Positions 24,800 to 36,296 of a DNA stretch of 64,000 nt are shown one piece after another (within the stretch, counting starts at the first letter, position 1; the number at the start of each line of letters is the position of its first letter). The stretch is from Terebella lapidaria (Eukaryota > Annelida > Polychaeta > Terebellida > Terebellidae). The stretch covers positions 8,841,667 through 8,905,666 of the forward strand of contig OX424568.1 of the NCBI GenBank assembly GCA_949152475.1, in the 5' to 3' direction. A program made the translations under genes and the position numbers. A model generated the notes under the pieces. It was not told the DNA's origin. It saw only the letters and a list, made by a program, of their open reading frames with translations, and made no database searches.

Positions 24800-26087
24800 T
24801 TAGGTTACCGGACCTTTGGTCCGAAAACCTATTGCCGTGGCGTTGTGTCCGTCGTCCGGCGTCCGTCGTCCGTCCGTCAACAATTTTCTCTTTAGAGTTT
24901 ACAGTCGGATTTGGCCTTTGACCTCAGTTTCAAGGTCACAGGACAAAATGGATAATATCTTACTTATTATTGACTTTACAGCTTAGGAATCAATTGTGGA
25001 CATATAGGAAATGATATATGCCGAATATTCTGATAACCTTGAATTTGACCTTTGACCTCATTTTCAAGGTCACGAGACAAAATGGCTAATATCTCACTTA
25101 TTATCGATTTTACAGCTTAGGGATCTATAGTGGACATATAGGAAATGATATATGCTGAATATTCCCGTGACCTTGAATTTGACCTCTGACCTCGGTTTCA
25201 AGGTCAGAGCACAAAATGGCTAATATCTCGCTTATTATTGACTTTACAGCTTAGGAATCAATTGTGGACGTATAGGAAATGATATATATGCCAAATATTC
25301 AGATAACCTTTAATTTGGCCTTTGACCTCATTTTCAAGGTCACAGGACAAAATGGATAATATCTTACTTATTATTGACTTTACAGCTTAGGAATCAATTG
25401 TGGACATATAGGAAATGATATATGTCGAATATCCCGATGACCTGGAATTTGACCTTTGACCTCATTTTCAAGGTCACAGGACAAAATGGCTAATATTTCA
25501 CTTATTATCGATTTTACAGCTTAGGGATCAATTGTGGACATAAAGGAAATGATATTTCCTGAATATTCTCCTGACCTTGAATTTGACCTTTGACCTAAAT
25601 TTCCCTCATTTTCAAGGTCACGGGAAAAGTGACTAAAATCTCGCTTCTTCGCGACTTTACAGCTTAGGAATCAATTATGAACATATAGGAAATGTTATAT
25701 GCAGATTATTCCCATGATATTGAATTTGACCTTTGACCTCATTTTCAGGATCACAGGACAAAATGGCTAATATCTCGCTTTTTATCGACTTTACAGCTTA
25801 GGAATCAATTATGAACATATAGGAAATGATATATGCTGAATATTGCTATGACCTGGAATTCGACCTTTGACCTCATTTTGAAGGTCACAGGACATAATGG
25901 CTGATATCTCGCTAATTATTGACTTTACAGCTTAGGAATCAATTGTGGACATACTAGAAATGACATATGCCGAATATTATCGTGTCCTTGAATTAACCAA
26001 TGACCTTATTTTCGAGGTCACGGGACAAAATAATAATATCTTAAATATATATTGTCCGGTAACCTTTCTTAAGCCTTGGGCTAATTT
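24800..26087 (+). repeat. Nuclear-receptor-motif tandem repeat element, copy 2 (most complete)
   Basis: Left end TAGGTTACCGGACC with hairpin GGACCTTTGGTCC; right end TCCGGTAACC followed by AAGCCTTGGGCTAA. GGTTACCGGA and TCCGGTAACC are inverted copies, so this may be a non-autonomous element. Inside are about nine units of roughly 130-140 bases, each with TGACCTTTGACCT (a DR1, AGGTCA-A-AGGTCA on the other strand) and TTTCAAGGTCA (an ERR/FTZ-F1 type site), plus the stretch CAGCTTAGGAATCAATTGTG. The last unit is diverged (ACCAATGACCT), as in the 38 kb copy. Confidence 0.85.
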
Positions 26088-26697
26088 TTCTTCGTGTTTC
26101 TTAAGCCAGTGCATTTGAGCATGAAATCGAAGAGCTGTGGATCTATTGAAACACACGAAAACAGATATTCCAACAATTTTTCAACTTGAGAGTCCCAGGA
26201 TATATTAAAGACAAATAATTTGCTCCTCTTGTCTCAAAAACAATTTCAGCCCCCCCCCCCCCTCCCCCCACGTACGGAACTCAAATGGTAACAGGATTGC
26301 ATACGTTCTAAGTATTGATCATTGGATTGTATGTGGCAAACCAGATGTTCATTTTAAAAACATGCGCGTGTCATAAAACGTTTTGAGATAGATAAAATGG
26401 AAAAATCAAGTTCAAAAGTCCATTTGTCACTGACATTGTCTGAGACTAAAAATCCCATAAATGTGAAAAGAATGATATATTGTTGTATGCTCGAAAGAAA
26501 CGTATACCTCACAAATTCTACCAAGAATGTGTAAATATTTCATCCTTCATCGTGTATATTCTTATGTCTGATATTTCATGTGTACAGTCATTGGAGATCA
26601 ACCCACGCCGAAAGTTTCTCTATATAATCCGTCACATTTCCATAGAATATCAGATCGCTAATTCCGATTCCACTGGAAGACAGCTTGCCCAATAAAG
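26088..26697. other. Upstream region of astacin copy B
   Basis: Contains a poly-C run at about 26251-26270 and AT-rich sequence up to the signal-peptide exon. No convincing TATA box could be fixed. Confidence 0.35.
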
Positions 26698-26778
26698 ATG
26701 GAGAAGTTGCTGGGCAGAGCTCTGCTGCTCATGGTGATTGTATGCTGCATGACCATCGAGTGGACAACTGCAGAAGAG
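26698..26778 (+). other. Signal-peptide exon of astacin copy B
   Basis: 27 codons from ATG to the GTAAGA donor: a charged start, a hydrophobic core rich in Leu/Val/Cys and a small-residue end (TTAEE). It marks a secreted product. Confidence 0.8.
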
Positions 26779-27329
26779 GTAAGATCGCGATTTTGAAAGT
26801 AACACTCATATTGTTATAATTTTTTCAAGTTGTAATCTTTTGGCGAGCATAATGCATTGTAATACAATGTGGTCATGCGAGTACATGTATAATTAATCAC
26901 TTTGAAATTACAACAAGGATTTAGTTGAAGTTAAAATTCATCAATCAATCCCTTATAGAAAGTTCTTCGAAACAGATCAGTTGTACACTATATTCCGGTC
27001 TACAGTGTGTCCCAAGATGAAGTAGCCACAAACAAACTCATATATTTGAACGGATTGTATAAATAAATATGACATATCAGAAGTGATTGCCTAGGTCCAA
27101 ATATTTTGTGATCCATCAACATTACGTCTGATATGAAAGAGAAAAGTTTAATTTGTAGTACACAGGTAACCATGGTAACAGCAGAGTACATTATTCTGCT
27201 GTATCAGACGCCAACCTTACACTCTACCTGTGTGATCCAGATACTATGGATCTCAATGCAATTACCAACTTTAACCTTAAAGCAAATGTACACCAGAACA
27301 ATCCAAGTACAGGTGATGAGCTCGAAACA

Positions 27330-27871
27330 TTAAAGCAGCTGCCTTCGAAACTAGTCAATATTTTATGAAAATTATATTTCATATTAAACATGCTAAACTA
27401 ACTGAATGAAACATACTCACATCAAATGAAATGAAAATAACCAGTCCTCGGGGAAATTTGAACAGGCGGTTCTCGCGTAAATACAGGAACTGTATCCATC
27501 ACACGCGGATGTAAACAAAGCATAGAAGTGCGAGATAGACTGACAAATCCACGCACATTATGGTATATCACTGATTATTTTCTCACAACTAGACTATATA
27601 TGCACATACGAACTGGAAAATGTACACGATGTGGACTTTCAAGCACGGTTTCGGCATTTGTTTACATTCGGGTTTAAAGGATACACTTCGTTTGTTTATT
27701 TACAAAACGAGTACAAAATGGGCACTAAAACGGATGAAAAGACAACTCGCACGGACTGTAATCCTCGAAATCATTGAGCACACCTTTTGTAAAATTGCAT
27801 TAGAAGTGTTTAACAAAAAAAAAATGGTTTTGAAAAAAAATATTGCACACATTCGAAGGCAGCAGCTTTAA
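27330..27871. mobile_element. 534-bp MITE with TTAA target duplication
   Basis: Inverted ends AGCAGCTGCCTTCGAA and TTCGAAGGCAGCAGCT (one mismatch) lie directly inside TTAA on both sides. TTAA duplications are typical of piggyBac and Kolobok families. There is no transposase. It is inserted in intron 1 of astacin copy B. Confidence 0.75.
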
Positions 27872-30800
27872 AAATTGCATTCGAGCAATCACATCTGCTG
27901 AGTTTGACAGAGTAACGTACATCATACTAGACAGAGTTCAGATGTGGTTGCGTTGCAACGATCGTTAATCTCAGCCTTTGATGCAAACTGTTGCCTGTAC
28001 AATTGATTTGTTAATATTGCTACTTGGATCGCATTCAGTGGGTGTCTTTGTCGATTTATTAAATGCATTATCTATAAAATGGGCGATGTAGCTTACATCT
28101 CATTGTTTTATTTCATCGTAGTAAATCCGATCAACTCCGGGCTACCTTATCTTGGGACACACATTACAATGACTGAACATAGCTGCCACAATATAGCGCT
28201 CCACAATGGCATCCTATTAATGACCAGGACCCATTTACTCATGGAGATAATTAATGGTGCACAGCAGTCCAAAGTATCGACCCACGACCTTTGCGTTTCA
28301 ATGATGATTACAACAAACACGTACATTTTCAGTGGAGTTGTATATACAATTTTGTCATAGATGAGTGACGAGGAGCTCCTGGCAACTCACGGTATGGGAC
28401 AAGAGACCCTCGAGCGTGTTCGTGCATTGGCCGATGAAGTCAGAAAAAAAATCGCTGAGAAACTTGGAGAAGAGGTGAGTGTCAAAACAAGTACATCGAT
28501 GTTGAATATTGGAACATGTAAAAAGTCACTTGTAAACGTGACCGAATATATGTTCAGGGTGATGCAAGGTATCATAGCTAGAAATACAACACATTCACAT
28601 TTCTGCTGGCATCAAGACACATATGAGTATAACAGACATTCAATTGAGCATTTGTCTCATTCAATATAACAGTATGTGCCTGTACCTGAGCCCGAAATAT
28701 TTGACGACATGATACTGAACGAGGCACAACTGAAAGCTTGGCTGAGAGAGCTGAACGGAGAGGATGATGAAGGGACACCAGAAGGTCGACTTGTACTGAG
28801 AAGTCTACGGGGTCTGTGACCCGAGGAAATTGTAGGCGGACGCGTCACAAGGAGAATTCACTACACCTTCCACAACCTGTCAAGTGAGTATATAATGCGT
28901 AAAACATTAATGAATACACTGGTAGTACTAGTATACTGGTATAAATGAATATATGCTAGACAAATAGAATCATGTTGCAAAAGCACTACTACATACGTGA
29001 ATTAGTAGTTAGATTTGATTTGTATGGATAGAAGTAAAATGTATACAGTGTTCTAAGGTAGAAAAATATTTGTGACTTAGTCGTATCCGTGATTAACCCA
29101 TTGCATGCCACGGAATTGATGCCATCCTTTAAATCAATTCCGGAAGCTTTCAAGCCGGGAATATTGAAATACGATCAAATGTGATTTTCAACTCAGGACT
29201 TTCAATTCTTTTAACCATTATATATTGCCATGCATTACAAACATTTTACTCAGAAAAACAGTTATTTTTTTAAAACTAACCTTTATGTAAAAAAAAAAAA
29301 CAGTAGGAATATGTGATGACACTTACTTCAAAAATTGAAAAGACTCAGAAGAAGATGATGTCCGGGATGCCATCAAAGAATGGGAGCGTCTCACCTGCTA
29401 TCGGTTCTTCGAGAGCTCCACTAACGGAGACTATTTGTCAATGCCAACGGGTGCTGGTCGTACGTTGGACGTCAAAGTGGACAGCAACTCATATCGCTAA
29501 AACGAGGAGGCTGCTTCAGTGTACGTTTGTCTTCAGTCATATGAATAGTGTACCCTAATGTAACTTTCTGAATTGATATTAAATTGAGAATGGAAAGGTG
29601 TTCGTTTCAATCTATACGTCCATAGTTCCATACCCATTCTAAAATCGCCTCGGATGATGTTATACCTAATTTTAGGTCACCGTGCCTTATTGATCTGATA
29701 AATTATTGGATCACCAGATGCATGGGATCTTCTGAAACTTCATTATGGGTCCGTCAGTCTAAATGATAACCTAAATGTAAAACGAAGGTCTTCAAAACAT
29801 CAGTGACAATATTCCTCGAGTGGGATTCAACATGTTTTACAGCTCCTCTGGTGTATGATGATTACAGTCATGTAGTCACATCTACGTGTAATTCATCAAT
29901 TTACCCATTGCAGCAACGTACAATCATGCACGAGATAGCTCATGCAATGGAAGCTCCGCATGAACAGAACAGACCAGATCGTAATCGGTTCGTCAGGGTC
30001 CACTGGAGTAATATTATACACGGATTCGAGCACAACTTTTACATAAAAAAATTCTGGGAGGTGGACTTTTACAACGTGCCCTATGACTATTCATCCGTGA
30101 TGCATTATCCAACGTGGGTAAGTGTTCATGATACAGATATAAAAACATTTAGCACAACGAAAGAATATTTATAGTCAATTAGCGAACAGCCGCTACATAC
30201 TGGTCATATATCATATGCTTTATGATAGTCGATGCGTTATACACAAACTAGACCTTTCAATTAATAGCTGCCAGTTTATATCTGAAGTGACACCCGCAAT
30301 GATATTTATGAGTTTTTCTACGTGTAGGCCTATTTCAATCTCTAAAAATTACTGCAACCAATTTTCTTTGGAATCGGTTCATATTTATATAAAACACGTT
30401 TGCTTATGTTACAGGGCTTTCGAAACGACTCTCAAAAGCCAACATTGACAGCCAGAAGAGACCGTAATTTCTAAAACAATATGGATGCACGTGGATGGGG
30501 TCCGACATTTCATGACGTCAAGATCATCAACCGGAAAGGCTGTGTTGACTGTAACTACATTTTTAAAAAATACGTTTGAATAAAATACCTGGTCACTAGA
30601 ATTAATACCACATGGATTACACCTCATGCACTATACATAAGAAATTATACTCTCCAGCCCAGTGTCAAGCGACATTCGATCAGCGCCACCGTGGTAAATA
30701 CTGCAAGAACTATGGCTATGTGGACCCTAACGATTGTACCAGTTGTCGCTGTCCTCAAGGTCTGGCTCCTCCTCTCTGCAACCGGGTTGCTGACAGTGCC

Positions 30801-31658
30801 CTTGGTTAGTATGTCCACTTATCGGATCAGAATTCCATAAGTGTATGATCAATTGATAAAATAGGGGTTCGACTTGTTGTGTAGAAAAATATCTTAACTT
30901 GACGTCTATGTGGTGAATGTGTGACATGAAAGAAAAAGCTATGTTTTCTCTTCCCGAGAGATATTCGAGTGCTTTGTCAATTTGCCCTGTCGAATTTTCA
31001 CCCTCACAAATACCATTTTGAACGCAAAGCATGTCCCAGCGCTGGTCAACACATCGTGAAGAATGGAGAGAACGAAATATGTGTCGAAGTTAAAGGTCCA
31101 GGGTTCAACGAACAGGAGTGTAACTGGCATTTGATCGTAGGTGAAATCAATATCAAATACAGATACAGAGGTAGAAAAACCACTGGTCACGATTCCTTAC
31201 AGTGATCACTTTAATTATCTTCCAGAAAGGGCTGGTTGGCAATTACAATCGTAAAATCCGGGTGACATTTGCAAACTTCAATCTTCCGTCCTGTGCATCA
31301 GCATATGTCGAAGTGAGAAAAGGAGGATTTTACCGACGTGCACCATGGTTAATACATGACTGTCATTCCTCAGAATTTGTTTCAGAGTAAAATATACTTC
31401 AGAATGAAAGTTACTTCCTTTTATCAAAAAAAAAAAGTCATAGTCTTTCAATCTTCAATATATGTGGCCAGAACTGTCATAATGCATCCCATTCGTCATA
31501 GGTTTTGCGGCAATGACGCCCCAGGAACGCAACAGGATGATCGATTTCTGATGCATTTCAAGAGTCAATTGGCTCTAACATCCTCCCAAGGGTTCAAGAT
31601 GTGCTTCAGGAGAGTTTGATTTACTTTGACTCCATTTGGATCATGTACGCAAACTGAT

Positions 31659-31664
31659 AATAAA
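31659..31664 (+). promoter_or_regulatory. Poly(A) signal of astacin copy B
   Basis: AATAAA 40 bases after the stop codon of the last CUB exon. Confidence 0.6.
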
Positions 31665-32031
31665 CGCTGTCGGGCATTGCAAAGTATTGCTATTTCATTG
31701 ATTTTCCATATCATTGTATACCACAGCCAGTATCATCCTTTTCTTCAGTTTGATTATTCCGTGCAATTCAACATTTAAACACCCAAAATGTGTCAAAATG
31801 TATATGATACATTTGTAATGCGAGTATAACATTTTACCACCAATACAACCAAAATTATGTTGCCATCACCACTACCATCGTTTCCTTCAGTTTGACAAGG
31901 AAAAGGTGACAATAAAAATCACAATAAATCTTGACTTGATCCGTATTCTCACCATTCAGAGCACTGGATTCGAATACAGTTGCAAAAATAGCTCGGATCT
32001 TGATGTAAGGGTGGTTCCTAATGTGCGAGGA
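31665..32031. other. Intergenic sequence after astacin B
   Basis: Contains ACCACCAATACAACCA, a motif seen again at 37527 (ACCACCAATACAACCAGATTTT) and, in the form TTCAACCAGATTTTG, in the 32.1 kb duplication, so it belongs to a dispersed repeat family. Confidence 0.4.
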
Positions 32032-32548
32032 AAAAAATAACCTATCAAAAACCCATCTGCCCGATTTGGCAACCACATAACCGCTAAAATCTGTTTGGCA
32101 ACATGGATACGATACACCTTTGTAATGTGAGTATCAATCTGTTCAACCAGATTTTGATGATATTAATAAGAAACATGAATACCGGTACACCATTTGGGAA
32201 TAGGAACAAAACCCGACCGAATGTTTCAGCCAAAAACATGCAGGCGTTATCAGGGACGGTAATTAATTAAACATACAATTTATTACCGTTAAACATACCA
32301 ATTTATTATTAAAAAATAACCTATCAAAAACCCATCTGCCCGATTTGGCAACCACATAACCGCTAAAATCTGTTTGGCAACATGGATACGATACACCTTT
32401 GTAATGTGAGTATCAATCTGTTCAACCAGATTTTGATGATATTAATAAGAAACATGAATACCGGTACACCATTTGGGAATAGGAACAAAACCCGACCGAA
32501 TGTTTCAGCCAAAAACATGCAGGGACGGTAATTAATTAAACATACAAT
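32032..32548 (+). repeat. Tandem duplication of about 240 bases
   Basis: Copies at 32032-32279 and 32311-32548, offset 279. They look identical except that the second lacks ten bases (GCGTTATCAG) near its end. The 31-base spacer echoes the copy end (ATTAAACATAC...). A recent local duplication. Confidence 0.9.
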
Positions 32549-32864
32549 ATGGAACTATAAAAGAGGAGTGAAAATATTGCATTTTGCAATGACTTTTAGA
32601 AATGCAACACCTACAAAACAAGCTATTTTATGTGTAAAATTGCCAAAGAAACAGGACGAATGGAAAATTAGTCAAGCAAACAAAAACATTGTTGACAACT
32701 GAACACAATGAATAAATCCGTATGCGAACTGCTGGTACAATCATGACAAATGGTGACATGTTCAAGTAATGCGCCAGTGAACGACAGGACCTTTGATCCT
32801 CGGTTCATTGTGGACTAGGTCGAGACGGAATACGCCAATCAAACAATATCCTAAAATACTTTAT

Positions 32865-33700
32865 TTTTAGGTTACCGGTCCGATAACCTATTGGCATGGC
32901 GTTGCGTTCGTCGTCCGGCGTCGTCGTCCGGCAACCTATCTTAGCCCTTGGGCTAATTTTATCTTTAAAGTTTACGGTCAAATCTTTCTGAAATTTTGCA
33001 CAAAAATAACTAATAATATCAGCAAGAAAGTTTTTTTCGGTTTTGATTTTCGCACTTTCCTCGAATTGGTGGCCATTTTCATTGAAAAATGTCCAATTTT
33101 AGACTTTGACGGCCATTTTCTCAAAAACTGTTCAGACAGTTTTGATATATTCGTTTCAAAAGATTCCCCTTATGAACCTCTGTGATGTGTATAAGTTTGG
33201 TTGCCCTTGAATCGCCGGTCTGCCTGTGGCGGCCATTTTGAATTTTGCGGCGGGTCGACGAAAAAATTTTCTTCGGCTCAAATCGCGTTACTATCAATTT
33301 TGGGCCATTTCTAAGCAAAAAAAATGTTTACCCTTTGAAAAAAAATTTGGACTCAGAAGTTTTTGCCACTTTTTTCCTTCATATCGGGAGCTGCCAGAAC
33401 TGTACTCATAGAACGCCTGAATTTAGAGCTTAGAAATTGGCACTTTCAAATGGGAAGTCATATATGGCGACTTGTGTGGTGACCTTGAATTTGACCTTCG
33501 ATGAACTTGATAGGTCAATACAGCCATTTTTGGGTAAAAAATGCCCAGATTTGCCTCTATAGATGAAATACTTGCAGATGGAGCTTACGTTTGCATTATG
33601 AACATATAGGAAGACATATATGGCACAACTAATGATGACCTTGAACTTGACCTCAAATGACCTTGAGTGCCAAATGTCTGTCTCAGAATGTGTAAATTGG
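32865..33700 (+). repeat. Nuclear-receptor-motif repeat family, copy 3
   Basis: Left end TAGGTTACCGG and, unusually, the right-end signature CTTAGCCCTTGGGCTAA lie within 90 bases of each other (32870-32960), followed by family interior (GTTTACGGTCAAAT, GGCCATTTT) and only one or two diverged TGACCTTGAATTTGACC units near 33480-33660. It looks rearranged. Confidence 0.6.
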
Positions 33701-34229
33701 CCTGAGCGGCCTATACGCTCGCACCCAGAATGTATCTTTGTGTTATGAACATATAGAAAATCAAATACCGCACGTACATGTAATGGTGAAATCGAAGTTC
33801 ACGTGGATGACCTTGATTGGTAAATCTCAAGGTCATAGATTCACAATGATAACTTTGATTGGTAAATCTCTCATGGTTCAGCAATATGTACACGTTGCAT
33901 TCTGCGTAATAAGTAAAAACACTCAAATCTAGTATTTTGGATGAATGGTGTACGATATGTACACCGAAAGTCATCAAATTATGTAATTCGCCCATATAGA
34001 GTACAATATTATTATTATTACATTTGTGCTCAATTCATCGTCTATCAACAAAATATACGTGAACGCTAATAACACATGCAGTCAAAAGTTAACAACGGCC
34101 GGATTGCAAGTTACCCGTCGTTTTGGCCAAATGTCAAGAACAATTCACACCCCACGAGGAAACCAAATAAATGTAGCCTTATCATAAATCGCAATCAGTT
34201 CCAATTATGATCCACTGAATGAGATGTTA

Positions 34230-36296
34230 TCAGTTTTCGTAGGCATCATTCTCTCGGATGTACAGCTCGGCCGCATCGTATAAACCACCGTACTGGTTCT
34301 GAAATATAAATATTTAAATATCAATGATATCTACTGATACGTTTATTATAAAGTTCAATATTATTATAAACAACACCATGAATGCACTGAATGGATACTG
34401 TTCATCGGTGTTGTGCACGATTTCATATGACATCATGGTCTTGTGGTCATAACAGAGTACATAAACCATAGGCAGTATAATTACCAAAGATCTGATGAAT
34501 TCTGGTCTGCTGTCCCGGATGTACTTGCAGACTTGGAACACGTCCACTTCCTGTGCAGTCTCCAGCATCTCAAACAAGTTACAACACGCCACAAACTGAC
34601 CGCTGTAGTCACAACCGTTCCTGATAGACACATGAGGAAACATATATTTTCATCACCAGTAATCCCATATTGCAATTCTAGCACAAATTCCGGATAGGCA
34701 TGTGTTTATCTTTCTCTTTCCCATGCTTTCCATACACTCTATATACAAACGTGTACACGTTCTTGCTTTTTGTATATCGAACATAAGTTTTAATTCAGGA
34801 ATCATATCGTATGGTCATAAACAATCATGTACAACCACTTATATGACGTACAGACAAGTCACCACCACAGGGTTCACTCCGATCCTGCGCTGAATGTGCT
34901 GAATGTACACCTCAATTACCAACATATAATCCAGACATTCTCTTCCTTCGTCAAGGGTGACTTCATGGACTTTGATATTCAACTGGACGTGGAAAACACA
35001 ACGTGTTATATATATTGATCAAATAACGTGCATTCTCGGGTAACCCCATCCATATCATTGTAAGATTATTTCGAATTAATTACAGACAAATGCCATTTCC
35101 AAACATTTTTGTGTTTTTTTACTGCGACACCGTGTATGGTTATCACGCTAGCAGTTTGTGATAGTTGAAGAACTCCAGGATGAACAGACAATGCATGTAT
35201 TCAATTAGCTCAGACAATGCATGTAGCTAATTAGCTCACATCTACTTACCGCCTCAGACTTGGGTACATCTGCGACGTTCATGTATTCACTACTCTTATC
35301 CGCAGTTGGTCTGAAGTCGAGATCCACGGTTCTGTATGATCCTAGTGTCAGTGAATGCCGCTGGGTGGCGACACCGGCAAGCACGTCCATGGGCTGGTTC
35401 CTGGTCGGCAGGAATAGGGACGCCCCCTGGGTGAGAGAACCTGATGAGAATATCTGAACAAATACCAAATGTCACCCTATGTTCCAGGTCGTTGGTGCGA
35501 TGAACAGATTTCGATACGTTGTTTTATTAGATGGGTTGGATTGTCCGAAATGGTGAGGGAGGTATGAAAATTAATTTATATTTGACAACTGAATTTCGAA
35601 TGTGTCATGTTTCGGTGGATATATTTTTGCAGATTAGCAGATACAGACGTTACAACGATCACCATTATTAGCGTGAAATGTACTCACCTGTGCCTGGTCA
35701 GTCGTTCGCAGTAGGACGATAGTGTCACAGTTATAGTCTTGTACCATGCGCCAGAAATCCACAACCGTCTCAGCCAGTGGCCATTGAGTCACCAAGAAGG
35801 CATCTTTTCCCATGAAGCTCTTCGTTACGTGTAACGTACAGCGAAAGTGATATTATTCAGGAGACATGTATTTGTTTTCGAGCATATAAACTATTCTATG
35901 CGGGGCATTTTATCATAGGGGTACACCTCGCAACATCTAATGTTCACCTAACAAACATATACATGCTACTCACCTTCACGTGTACAGCGTTGATGTAGTC
36001 ATTCCTGTCACGATGCTGGTCTTTGAAGTGTACTCTGCTGGCAGCCACTGGACACAGGTACATGTGTATATACAATTAGGTTGATGGTCGGTGATAAATA
36101 TATTCCCTTATATAAAAATTGGTGCGGATGTCCAATAACTGTGGTAAAATATCAAATATGACTGCTCTATTATACAAATTTGTTTGTATCACTTACTCGG
36201 TAAAATTTGTGGGTCTCTGTTCTTCTCAAGATTATCTGAAGACAGGGCATATTCCCTGGCATACTTTGATATCTTTAGCACCATTTCTTGAAGCAT
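34230..36296 (-). other. Degenerate second phosphatase domain (D2) and tail
   Basis: Exons 16-22. D2 starts with [12 protein letters not shown] and has DYINAVHVK and [17 protein letters not shown], so the fold is recognisable. The WPD loop is absent and the P-loop equivalent reads CLNGCDYSG, with Tyr where the catalytic Arg must be. It should be inactive and structural or regulatory, as in most vertebrate D2 domains. The tail ends [13 protein letters not shown]. Confidence 0.8.

Larger units (their letters stand above)
26698..31619 (+). pseudogene. Astacin-EGF-CUB metalloprotease, copy B, all exons present but disabled
   Basis: Ten exons: 26698-26778 (signal peptide, MEKLLGRALLLMVIVCC), 28361-28474 and 28673-28883 (propeptide), 29343-29520, 29914-30117 (zinc site), 30415-30550, 30658-30804 (EGF-like, CRCPQGLAPPLC), 31030-31136, 31226-31347 and 31502-31619 (CUB). 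Lesions are an in-frame TGA at 28817-28819 where copy A has Trp, a one-base loss near 29458 just before the second catalytic-domain Cys block (exon 178 instead of 179 bases), TAA inside exon 6 where copy A has Arg, and HEIAHAMEAPHEQ, in which the invariant Gly of HExxHxxGxxHE is Glu. The Met-turn SVMHY is normal. Splice sites remain good, so decay is probably recent. Exon layout matches copy A, so the two are tandem duplicates. Confidence 0.85.

Noticed and set aside
3218..28819. Idea that TGA in both astacin copies is recoded (selenocysteine or readthrough)
   Set aside because: The two TGA codons are at different places, neither replaces a Cys, and copy B also has TAA and a frameshift, so ordinary decay explains them.
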